This document shows, piece by piece, positions 12,401 to 24,400 of a DNA stretch of 64,000 nucleotides. The position numbers and the translations under genes are program-made. Location of the stretch: assembly GCA_013398615.1 (NCBI GenBank), contig VZSR01003807.1, positions 9,775,289-9,839,288 of the forward strand, in the 5' to 3' direction. This DNA is from Brachypodius melanocephalos (lineage: Eukaryota; Chordata; Aves; Passeriformes; Pycnonotidae). Below the pieces are notes generated by a model. The model did not search any database. It saw only the letters and a list, made by a program, of their open reading frames with translations, and was not told the DNA's origin. Positions within the stretch are counted from its first letter, which is position 1, and each line of letters starts with the position of its first letter.

Positions 12401-15400
12401 GTTTTTCATCCTCCTCGTATCAAAAACTAGATTATACCTGCTTCCTAACACCTGATCTATAAATGGACAGTGCTGGAAATGTACAATGGTGAAAAACTAC
12501 AGGTATAAACCCAGTATTAGTCAAAAGGCACACTAACTCTGAAACAGAGATATTCTCTCCAAAGCCTGCTAAAGTTGCAAATAGAAGCAGGTGCAGAATT
12601 ATTTGGCTGGAACAGCTGGGTATTTGTGTGGTATTTCTGTAGGACCAATGGCTATCTGGGACTCTTCTCAGCCATGGGACCCGTGACTTGAGTGATTGCT
12701 AGCCCTGGAGGGAACTAATTGGAGAAGAGTATCAATTAAGAGGCATTTTTAATAGAACAGCCGCATTTCCAGAGATCAGAAGAACTTATTTGCCCCTATG
12801 TTGCTGAGATGGAATTGCTTCTTTTCAGGCATGTCCACAGAGAGCTTCAACAGTCCCCAATGATACCTGAGACACCAACTGGTACCACCAGAGGTCTGAG
12901 CTGCCCAGCAAGAAAGCAAATGAAGGACTGACAGTTGAGGTGTCAGTCATTCCCATACCCATGACTGACACGAGATCCTACAGGTGACAGTGAGCTACTG
13001 AAATAGTAAGGTAGGAAAATAAGCTGAGAAACTCTTATTAGGTCATTCTGACCCTTTGAACCCTTAGGTCAAGAAGGGAGGAAAAAAGTACATGGGGCAA
13101 AAAAAAAATCACACATCCAAGAAGACTATGGATTTCATCTGCAAAATGGAAAAAAAGGATTTAAATAATCCAAAGGAAGTACACACAAAGCACAAAATTA
13201 GAAGACATTTTTGGAAACCAAGAGGACAGAAACTTTCTGTTGGAATAAAAAAACTCCATCAAAATGCCTGTCAGAAGAAGGAGGAATCAAAAGTTGGAAA
13301 AGTTGGAAGATGTTTTCCTCTCCCATTTTGTTGGGATATGTTTATTAGGAGCTGTGCCAGAACTGATAGTCAGGTCTGAAACCTGCTGCTCCTACAAGAC
13401 AGGGAGAGAGTCTGGGACATGACAAACTGCCCACTGGTGTTTGGGACTGCACTGGTGCAGAGCTCTGGAGAAACACTCACAACCAGGTAAGTTGGAACCT
13501 CCACAAAAAGGAAGTTAGTCTGAGCCAGACCCTAGAGCACTGACACGAAGAAGGGACCATGGAAAGGTGGAAAGCATTTTGCTGCCTTTACTTCATCTGG
13601 AGAGTTGGAACATGTGATGGGAGCTGATGATAACCAAGAGCCAAGAAACAAGCAAGTCCAGTGACAGGTTCTTCCAGAGAGGTGCTCACCTCTACCAAAC
13701 TTCTGTTTGGGAATCATCTTCTTGTCTGAGAGGGGAATACAGGTTTGCATATAAGGTACAATGTGAAGAAGGCATCTAGAGACAACAGATAACGGCAACG
13801 CGGAGCAGAGAAACCAAGAGCACTTGAAGTAAAAACTCAGTGTCCTGCTCTTTCTGCAGTTTTGACCCAACGCTGACTCCCGTTAAATAGGTAGGTAATA
13901 TTTATGTTCTGTAAGACAAGGAAGGTAATTCAGAAGTATGCAGAACTAATTTCTTTTCATCGCTGTGTTTGGCAGAGAGAAGAATGCTTTGCCTTCTCCT
14001 GTTACTTTGGTGTCACTCCGCTAAATAGTACTGAGAGGGTGCTGCAGTTAAAAAACAACTTCAAAAAGCAACTGCCATCTCCAAACTGGCAGACGCCTCA
14101 CATTCTTACTGTGTCTCAGAATCCCATCTATCACATTGCATTTTATTTATGCAGAATATTTTATGCAGAATTTTCCAGTCTACACAGAGAGACTGGTTCA
14201 TTGCTGGAAGACACCTGTGAAAACACAACAGCATTTCAATGCTAAAAAGCAGGAATGTTTAAAGATACTTTGAGCACATGGGTGCAGTTAATGTTTCTTT
14301 TCAGTACGTCTGGCTAAGTTCTATGAGAGTACCACATCCGCTGAGCTCAGGCCAGCAGCCAGTGCAGCCTTTCTCTTCTACTTGGTCTCTTCTGTTCCAA
14401 AAGAACCAAAGCAGCCAGGGGAGAACCCCAGCAGCTTGGCCTGACAAAAGTTCTTCCAGGCTCTCTCACAAGAAATTAAAATAGTCCAAGCCTGGTTGAA
14501 GCTTTGAGGTTCTCTCAAGTTTCTACTTCCTTCTGAAGGATAAACAAGAGGTTACAAGAATCTGCTGTATATGTTGGTTATTTAGCCTGCACACAGCAAC
14601 TCTAGTGTACCAAGGGATTTTAATCTCTGTGTAAATATTATAGCCATTCACAGCAATGCTTTAGGGGAGAAACAAAGAGATTTATTCAGCTGAAACCACA
14701 GGGAGAATGTCAATAGGCATAATGCAATTGCTTGATTTGGAGTTTAGTCCGGATACTTGTTCCGATCAAATGAACTGTGGAATGTTTTAAAACAACTCGT
14801 TGTTTGTTTTGGGACAGTGTAAGAGAAATAGGGAACGGACTGCTACAGAAATATTTGGGGAGTGACAGGGGAGAAAAGGCAGAAAGAGCACTGAAAAAGG
14901 ACAGGGGAGGCTTGCAGTTATTCCCAGCCTTGTCAGAAGCCTGGTGGCTGACTGACTAAGTCACTGCACCGCAGCATGTCTGGTTTCCCCAGGCATTAAG
15001 ATAAAGACACTATCACTCTTCTCAAGTGCACCTTGTATCTTGCAATGGAAACTAACCAATACACTGAGAGAATGTATCCTGCCATCACAGAGTTCTCCTG
15101 GCATACAATTTGCTCCCTGGAAGAGATACAACCACCACAGAAACAACATGGAGCTCCTCAGACAGTTTCTGCTATAGGGCAGATGGCTGAAGCCCTAGAC
15201 TGTGGGCCAGGGAACCACTCAGAGGGAGCTCCTGTAGTGGGATACTGCCAGTCCACAACTCAAAATAGAAGCCAAGGAAAGCTTTCAAGCAGTGCAGCAT
15301 GAAATGTGCTCAGCACAGAGATGAAAGACAAAAATCAAGGTAAAAAGTTGTCACCCATAGTGAACAGATTGTCAAAAGTCATAAACTTCTTTTAAGGTAT

Positions 15401-18400
15401 TAACTAAAGAATTCTTTTTAGGATAGGTGCCAATTGCATTCTCAGTTTACTCCACCAAATAAAACTACAGTTGATGTTTTCAAGCATGAAACATCTTTTT
15501 GAAGTAGTCACAAATTTAACCTCTACATTTTGTAAGTGCTTTCTTGAGGCAGAGAATTCCCATGGCAGGGCACTGTTTCATTACAGATGCTGAAGGAGCA
15601 CAATTTCACTCACAAACTTCTCTGCATTTAATTGTCTGTTTCTTGGCCTTCTCTATGCCTGACCCTCTAGCTCCTATCAAACCCACCCAGACAAGTTACA
15701 GAGTTTTGCTTCTGTTTCTGAAAAATGCAGAAAAATAATCAAGAACTGAAAACATAATTAAAAAATAAATAGATGCAACATGCAAGGTAGTATAACTTAC
15801 CGAAATCATCAATATCTGAGATTATTTCACATGTAAAGCAACAAAATTAAGTTCTGCCAGACTATTTTAAAACATATTCTTCCTCTACTGAGGAAAAAAG
15901 TGTGCGGGGGGAGGCATACTTTTATCTGTGAAGTTATAATCTGGGAAAAACTGAAATAATTTTTTTAAAAAACAAACTAGAATAACACAATTTAAATGAA
16001 AGAATTCTGCAAAAAGTGTCTGAAAGGTCTGCCAAAATTCAGATTGTTCCATCAGCTTTGAATTCACATCTACTACAAAGTGTGAAGGAGGACTGCCTGA
16101 GGTAGTGTAATTGTGACCTATTCAGTTACATTTACACTACCTCAGGCAGTCCTCCTTCTTAAAAAAACTTCTTAATAAACCCAACTTACCTGTGTTTACT
16201 AGCTATTCCACATATTCTAAAGGACAGGTAACTTTCCTCTAGAATATATGGAATAGCTAATAAACCCAGGTAAGTTACTGCAAATCAAATAACACCAATA
16301 CTTAAGTGGTTGCCAAAACTGAACCGGAAAATAGGTTTTTCACTCTTGATGCAACCCCCAGCAGATCCAGGAAGGCATCCAAGAACTGATTTACTCCACA
16401 AGTAATTACTCACAAGCCAATACGCCTGCCCACTTTGGTTTTGCTTTGGTGAACATCCTGGAGAAGATGACCAAATCTGAAGGAAAGCAATAAAGTCCAG
16501 AAACCTTACATCCCTGCAGAGTTTCATTGTACCAGTACACCATTTTCCAAACACCCTGTTCCCTTTAACAGATGGAAGTCCACAGATTAAAGGTCCCAAT
16601 TTCCCAATGCAAGAGGTGGCAAGGAGGCACCTTGGAATGTATACGTATTTGGAACTGAAATAGGCTATCAGACTGTATTTGGTTTCATGAACACTGGTGA
16701 TGTTATTAATAATGATAATTATTAATGTAATGAGTAATGATAAGCAGTGACAATGAACAGTGGATGGAATACAGTTCTGATGAGCCATACCTAGCTCCTT
16801 TTGTATGTTGTCAGGGATTCCTGTAATAGTCTTTCTCCTTTTGACTTTCTTCGGCCGTCTTACCACCGTGTCTGTGTAAATTAGAGACCGCCGAATGCTG
16901 GCTTGGCGGTCGAAATTCTCCCCTAATACATGGTAGAACAAGCAAAGCAACATTACTTCCAAGCACGCTGACATCATGCACTTTCTTCCACTAGTTTTGT
17001 TGTAGAAATGGGAAAAAAGGCATTAATAAATGGTGTTAAGCTTGGTCCTACAATGAAAGTTTACACTGAAGGAAGATACAGCACACTGTCACAGTAAGGC
17101 TTTAAACGCAAATATCCATTATCATGGCACTGCATGTTTTAAAATGAATTCTGACTTTATGAGCCCAGTTCATATTTGGTGAGAGCAGCTCTAACTCCAC
17201 AAGCAAAGAGAATCCTCGCTTTAATTTGGCCCACAGGTTTTTCTGTGGTTTTGTTAATTTAAGTAACGAGCTGCAGAAAAAGCAAATCTGCTTATAAAAA
17301 TGAAAGATCACAATGGTTTAGGCAGGAACAGACATTGCTATTGGCAACAGCTATTAACGAGGCCTTTGCACAGCTCCATCATTAACTCGCATGAGGCCCT
17401 TCTTTTTCATTCCAAGTTGCTCTGAACCTGTCAAGTGTACCACATTTCTGGTGTTGATCTTTTAACACGAATACAAATAAGAACTATGGAGCATGCAGAG
17501 ATCAAACTGATCTCATGGACTCATAAATATTTCAGAGTGAAAGCTGTTTAAAATTGAAACTTTACAGATGATTATATAAATATACAATGCCAAGAGCTAA
17601 AAAAAAAAATGTGTAAGTGCATTTTGCCAGACAAAGCCTTATGATGACCATGTGCTGTATCCTAAGGGGACCCAGAAGAACCACTATCATAAAGCAGCTT
17701 TTCTTTAGGAATTCACTTTTGTTTAGAGGTTTATAATTTGGCCATTTCAGTAAGATAAAGACTGTCCTATAGATAATGAGCTAATTCCCTGTTGCTTCTA
17801 AAAATTTAACAGCTACCCCCTGTAGCTCACATGTAAGCTCCTTTTTTAGAAGTTTAAGCATTTTAAACTACTGCTCAATGTCCTCAAGATGACCCATTCA
17901 AAACTTAAAGGCAGGAAAATCTTGATATACATTGTACATGTCTTTTTTCATTGTAGACCTTTTTTGAAAACTGAAGACCAAATTATTTACCTCTAAAAAG
18001 TGATTAATGCACGGTAACTAATACATCATAAAAATGACCCCTGGCTGACTGCACATCAGTACGATGTGTGTCGTGCAAGTAGCATAGAAAACCTCATTAC
18101 CTCTATAACAGTTAAAGATACAGTCACATATTAAAGTATAACATGTGGATTTGTGAAAATGCAAGGAAAAAATGTAGCATTTTCATTCATGTTGTAAATA
18201 TAAAGACTCTGACTCTGTTTGACCGGAGCCTTGACCACGGGCCGCACTTCTGCTGAGTGGAATCCTTGCACTTACAAAATGCCAGTTTCATCCAACTTTT
18301 TGGATTGACTGAAATCAGATTAAGAGAGGAGGGAAAGCCCACAGGAACTATTAAATTGAGAGCTATGGATCCAACTGGCTTAGTGGAAGTCCTGAAATAC

Positions 18401-21400
18401 TGAGACAGACTATCCACTGTCTTGGGCAGCATTACTACTAGGATGCTAGGACCCATATGGGGCGAAAGTCAGGATATTAGGTTATCCTGTCCTGTAGGAT
18501 GATAAAAATAATTCTAGCCACATTATACAAATCCAACTGATTTGAAGGAGAAAGTTTTGCATCTTTGAACACATCTTTATCCACTCAAAGGCCAGCAATC
18601 ATGCCTGAGATGTTCAGTTGCAAGAAAATTGTAATGTAGCTTTGAATAATGCCCTGAAATAAAATGTAAGTGGTAAGGAGAGGGTGCAAACAAGGAGAGA
18701 GTCTTTTACATGAAGCCTCAGACAGCACAAACAGGATGGCCATGGGGAAATATTACTGTGTCGGCTGACAGTAACTTGCTCCAAATGAGATATCTAAAAG
18801 CTAACTCAACCAATCCATCTTAAATGGCTTTTGATACAAAGGCCACTATGTAAATCTGTAGAATGTCAAAATAGCAGCTTCAGTGAAATCCAACAAGCAA
18901 AATCAGAATGTTTCAGTCTTTTTTTCTTTCTTCACTGCCATCTTTTTCATTTTAGAAAGTATTGATGTCAATGGTAAATATATTTTACAGATTTAAGAAT
19001 ACTTTTCTCCTTCTTGTAAAGGTTTGTAATAAATCATCCAGATATTCCTTTTATACTTTACTCAGTTTCCCTGGATTCACAGAAAATATTTAAGTATGTG
19101 CTTAAATCTCACTGAAGTCAGTCAAACCAGACTCAAGCCAATGCTTAAATATTTTGCAGGATCCAGCCTGGCACTCACTGATCACCTCCACCATTACCAC
19201 ACTCCTCCATCTGGAAAGAAAGTTAGTTCCGGAAAACCCATGAGAACAGACACCATTATACATATCTTTTAACCCAGAGGATATGTAAATGCAAAGACTA
19301 GCCACCACTGAAAAATTCAGTCCAACCCCTCCTAGAGCAAAGCTCAGCCCAGGCACTCTGAGACCAAAACTGCTTCCAAATCCCTAGGTCTAGTCAGCAG
19401 CTTGCCAGCCTAATGCAATGCCCCTAACACCTCAGGCTATCCAACAGATTTTTATGACTACTGTATTAGTTGCAATCTGTTCACCAAAGAGCCCTGAAAG
19501 CTGAACTCATGGAGCATTTATTGCACAGCCACGTGAGAGGCCTTTGTAGCAGAATCACCGCTAATGCACTGCTGAAAACATTATCAATTGCCAGCAGCCT
19601 CTTCAGAGGTTAACCTTTTGTTTAATGCCAGGAGTAATAAAATGCAAGTTTTTTGACCTCTCTTCTGAGAGAGTAAGAAAAGGAGTGTGTGAAGGAAAAA
19701 GCCAAACCAAACCAAAAATCCTCAGTGGTTTGTTCCGTGTTGTGTTGAACAAACGGCACCGGATTTCTTGTCAGTTTTTTTCCTGCCTGGTGCAGTAACA
19801 TAAGGAACTTCACAAATAAAATTCCTCAGTGTGTGGGAGAACAGAGGAGGGGAGCAGATTGTGACTTTTTAAAGAGGAACAAGGACAGCAGCTTTTTCTG
19901 TATGTTGTGTGTGGCTCACATGCTTGCCTTGTTTCACAGCAGCAATACAATTATTTCAAGGGAAAGGGAATGGTGGATCATGGAGACCAGATTGCATGGT
20001 GCAACAGTAGTCTTCCTTTAATGCCCTCCTTTTCCACCTCTTCCAATTATCATGTTTATAAGGGACTAAGTGCTCAACCACACACTCCAGAAAAGCAAGA
20101 TGTAATATGCATGTGCACCATTTCAACCACAAAAGTTGAGAATTGCGGAGCTTTCCAAATCCTGACTAACAATTCAGGGGACACAAGTTTTGCTACACCA
20201 ATCAAATTACGCAGGTTGAAGTCACCAGCATAATTTATCCGAACAAGGTAATGTTCCACATGATGCTGAATTAATTCTGTGAGGTATTTCATCCCTTTAC
20301 CTCATTATTCTTTTCATCTATTTACTTCTCCCGTATCTTTTATAGTATGCAGGGCCATTAAATCAAACAACAGATCACTGTTTCTCTAAGTACACTGTGT
20401 TCCTGCTGTCAGAGTATCTAAGCCCTACTCAAGTTTATTGATTATGTCAGATTATCTGTTGTTCCCATAACTTGGTCTTCTGCATCAGAACCCTAAATTC
20501 CCCAGATAATGCCAACTGGCCTAGTAACACTTCAGCACTGCATGTATTTTCCTTCTGTTAGTTTTCCAGAGGTGGGATGTTCACAATTTCATGCTGTCTT
20601 CATCTGTTTACTTCAAATATTTTCTGCTGTTTAAGGAATAATTTCTTGATGATTTCTCAGAGCTTGCGGATGTTTTTTTACAGCTGTCCTGCTCCTAAAC
20701 TACTAGAATATTTAAATACTATTAAATAATACTAATTAAAATACTAGTTTATGAAAATACAGGTGAAAAAAGCATTGGTAGTTGTGCAGGGAAAGAGAAA
20801 CTAATTTACCTTCAAAACAAAACCAAACATTGCAAGCTATTGATTGTCAGAGTAAGCATGGAGTCAGAGCATGCCATATGGCATTTGAAATAAATTGGAT
20901 ATTGAATATCATCCTGGCTTTGGCAGGCAAGCAGTCAGTTATTTGAATTAACTAATGAGAGACAATCTTGATACTGTGCAGAAAAAAAAGGGTTATTAAA
21001 TTGAAGTGAAAATCCCATCTTTAACAGAAATTCTATTTTGTGCACAACAAAGTATCTACTCCACATTAGGTTAAACGTAATTTAACTTCCACAGAGTTAG
21101 AGTTCTGCAACTGTAAAATCAAAGAGCATTTTCAAAATGAAGAGTTAACACACAGTTCATAAGAAGGATATGTGGGCTATGTTTATGTAAGAGGAGTGTC
21201 TTACCTAGAGTACTGCTTGAAGAAACAGCCTCATTAATTTTCTCTGTTCTAACCCTACTCTCCTTGACACCTAAAGCTTTTGTTGCTGATAAAAATTAGA
21301 CCCTGGAGCTTTTTCTCTTTATTTTTGTAACATTTAGTCTTTGGAACACAGAAGTTCCTGACAACCTTCCTTAAATAAAGTTCCTAGAAGAAAACCTTGA

Positions 21401-24400
21401 AATACCATCAGCATTGGATAAAACATGATATTCAATTTCATATTCTCAGTGCAGTTCACAGCAAAACACTGCCATTTATCACTGCACCTTTTCTCTCACT
21501 TCGTGAATACCTAATGCTGCTTCAAGCCTACATATTTTAGCTATCTCCATTAATGATAATTAAAGGGATTTCGATATTTTCTAATTAAGTTCAGATTTAG
21601 ACTATTAAACGCAAAAAGCTTTCCACAGAAAGGTGTGGTAATTAATTCAAAATTTATACGTTGAATATATGAGTGTCCAAATACAAACCAACTGTACAGA
21701 TCCCCTTTCATCTCTGCCCTCCCTCATCAGTGTAATGCAATGACTGAAATTAAAAGCCTACCAGTCACATTAATAGGAACCACATCTGTTTGGACGGCTT
21801 GCGCTTGTTGTCGCATTTTCTCTTCTGGCGTTGGCAGTGGGAGAGACTTAGTCCAGTTGGTTTGGGTGTTGATATCTGATAAGTCATTTGTAGCTGGACT
21901 TTTAGGCCTTTTGATGGTAATAAGCTTTTCTTCTTCAGGAGGAGAGACAGGACACTACAAACAGAAATACAAACAACAATGTGAGTTTACTACTAAAAAA
22001 AATAGGCAGGACTGCAGTATTACTACGGTGCTGCTGCTGTAGTCAGTACTGATTGCTTGTGGAGCAGAACACACCCTCACAAATATCAGACTTTGACCTA
22101 CATAAAGAGCAGTTTTAAAAATACACAAAAAAAAGCACAACAAACCACGTAGCTTGTATTTTTTCAAGACATTTGATTAGTCTAAGGAAACTATACCAAA
22201 GGAGGAGAAAAGCATGGTGTCACGCATAGCAAAGCACAGTAACTAATTACACCTTACACACTGACATAGCTCCTGCAGCGATTAACTCCCCTCTCCCTGC
22301 ACCAAGGTTTGCCTTCCCTTCCCCTCTCACCTCCCCATGCCCTATTAGAAGACGAGGTTTGAGCAACTGCTTTGCTCCAGCTGCACTAGGCTGTACAACT
22401 GCGCGAGGTCTCGGCAAAAATCCCGTTATCAAAAGACAGATTTTAGTAGAGCTCAGTAAAAGAACCAATCAGCACACTCTACAGAGTCATCAGCCTTGGA
22501 TCAGTGAAGTAAGCAAGTGACTTTGCTTTGGTCGTGGAGAAACTCATGCCAACAGTCCAAGGGGTTACTCATTTTTCAGGGGTAAAGCACTTAATATTAT
22601 TAGCAGCCACGGCGTGGTAATTTTAGAAGTCAGTTCTTCTCAAAGTGGCACTTAATTCCATTAAGTGCTTTACTTAAAAAAAATAAAAAAAAAAAATAAA
22701 AAAAAAAAAACAAAACCCAACCAGTAAAACAAAAATCTTTCTGCATGAGAAAAAGAGGTTGCAACAGCTTGTACAAGTCCCTCCACCAAAGTTATAAGCC
22801 AAAAGAACCATTTTCTCTCATTCCTCATTTGCTCAAAAAGAGCAAATCTTTTTTTCATTACAAGGTCTTTGCTTGTATGCCAGTAATAGCAGAGAAAGCC
22901 ATAGAGCAGTTTTTTACTGACAGGACAGTACTTGTCCATCACTGGGGCTTCTAGCAGGTGGTCACAAATGCAAGTGAACCTGAGAGAAGCAGCCTTTCCT
23001 CCCCTCCCTACTCCTGCCAGCAAGGCACTCCAGGGAATCTCAGAAGCAGGAGAGGAAGGAAGACCTGGAGGAAAATCAACCAGAGTCTCTTTCTACCCCC
23101 AGACAAAACAAGAGCAGAGAACATGGAAAGAAGTTACATAGCATTTGCACCTCTAGCAGAGATTTCTCTGCAATCTGCCGACTCCTCTGCTTCAGAGGAG
23201 TTTGCTTTGGGACCTTCCTCCCTACCACCAGACCAGAAATACCTCCCCTTCTTTTCTTTATTACTCTCTCCCTTTGGAAAGTCCTATACTACTTAGGACA
23301 AGGGTGTCAGTACCGGACCACTGCCTCTTCCCCCCTCATTGCTGCACACAGGCATGGAAGGAAACATCACAGCTATTTGTAACAGATGGGTTTTTTATTA
23401 TTGTGGGTGTTCAGCCTAAGTGATCTGTTTTCTCTTGAAGCTGAGTGCTATACAAAAGACATGCTTGAACACTGTGCTGCAACCACTGTTTGTAATTTCT
23501 GATTTTAATTTTCTTCCTGTTACCATGAGGAATTCCCACTGTTTATAAATAAATAACCATTTATTTATTTTGTTATGCTTTGACTCTTTGTCCTTTAGGA
23601 GAGAGTCCAACATTTTATTAAATAGAAAATAAAAATAAAAGCAACATCCAGGCAAAAAGCAAAACTGCTTCAAGCATCACTAAAAAAAACATTTCAGGCA
23701 ATGAAACTACTACTAATATCATTCTGTGGTTTGGAACCACACTTCAAAACGTGGGAGCTTTTCTTCAAGGAAATAATCAATTTCTGACAGCCTTGAATTT
23801 CTTTCCTAGAGAGGCTGTGGAAGGGATAGATGCTGCTCTATAGGTAAGGGCTGAGCCCAGTGAAAACCCTGGCAGTTCTATCAATACAACCTTCTTGGAG
23901 GACACCAGTATTTTTTCAGGCCTCTGCTGTTTCTAAAAGGCTCTAAAACCAAGTAATAACATGATGTGAGTGCTTATCTTTTTTTGAGAGTGTATCCATA
24001 CATATACAGTGTGAGCACATATATATGTACTTACAAACACAACCATTTTCCCACCTCAAATTACCCAAATTCATAAACATCTTCATTAACTTGAGCAATT
24101 TGGGACAGAAATGCCATTGAAGAAGGGAAAGCTGCCTCCAGGCCCTGCTTTTCCCCAGTTAGGTTTAAAAACCAATTGAGAGAGAGAAAGGATTTGTAAG
24201 GAACATGGCAGGGGGGTGACAGCCCACCTGTCATAGCAGGCATGTGTATATGCACTTGAAGGAGTAAGCAAGGGTTGAGGCAAAGAGATATTGCTTTCCC
24301 TGTTCTACAATGAGCTTTTCTCCACCTGAATCAGGGAGAGCAACGGAGACACCTCAAGCATAGTTTTGCAGTTTGTCTGAGGTGAGGATGAGCACCAGTG

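Larger units (their letters stand above)
7965..16790 (-). other. NHSL1 intron 5
   Basis: An 8.8-kb intron between exon 5 and exon 6. It contains the paired hairpins at 16084-16276, a smaller AT hairpin at 16705-16726 close to the exon 5 donor, and a three-armed palindrome at 12926-12971. Open frames of 60-130 codons scattered through it match no recognised family. No coding exon was found. Confidence 0.85.

Noticed and set aside
16084..16158. Hairpin 1 as a true let-7 gene
   Set aside because: Only the first nine bases agree with let-7. The remainder and the stem-loop arrangement differ from the family, so it is not called let-7.
16705..16726. ATTAATAAT/ATTATTAAT hairpin near the exon 5 donor
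   Set aside because: Pure A/T 9-bp stem; such stems are expected by chance in AT-rich intron.
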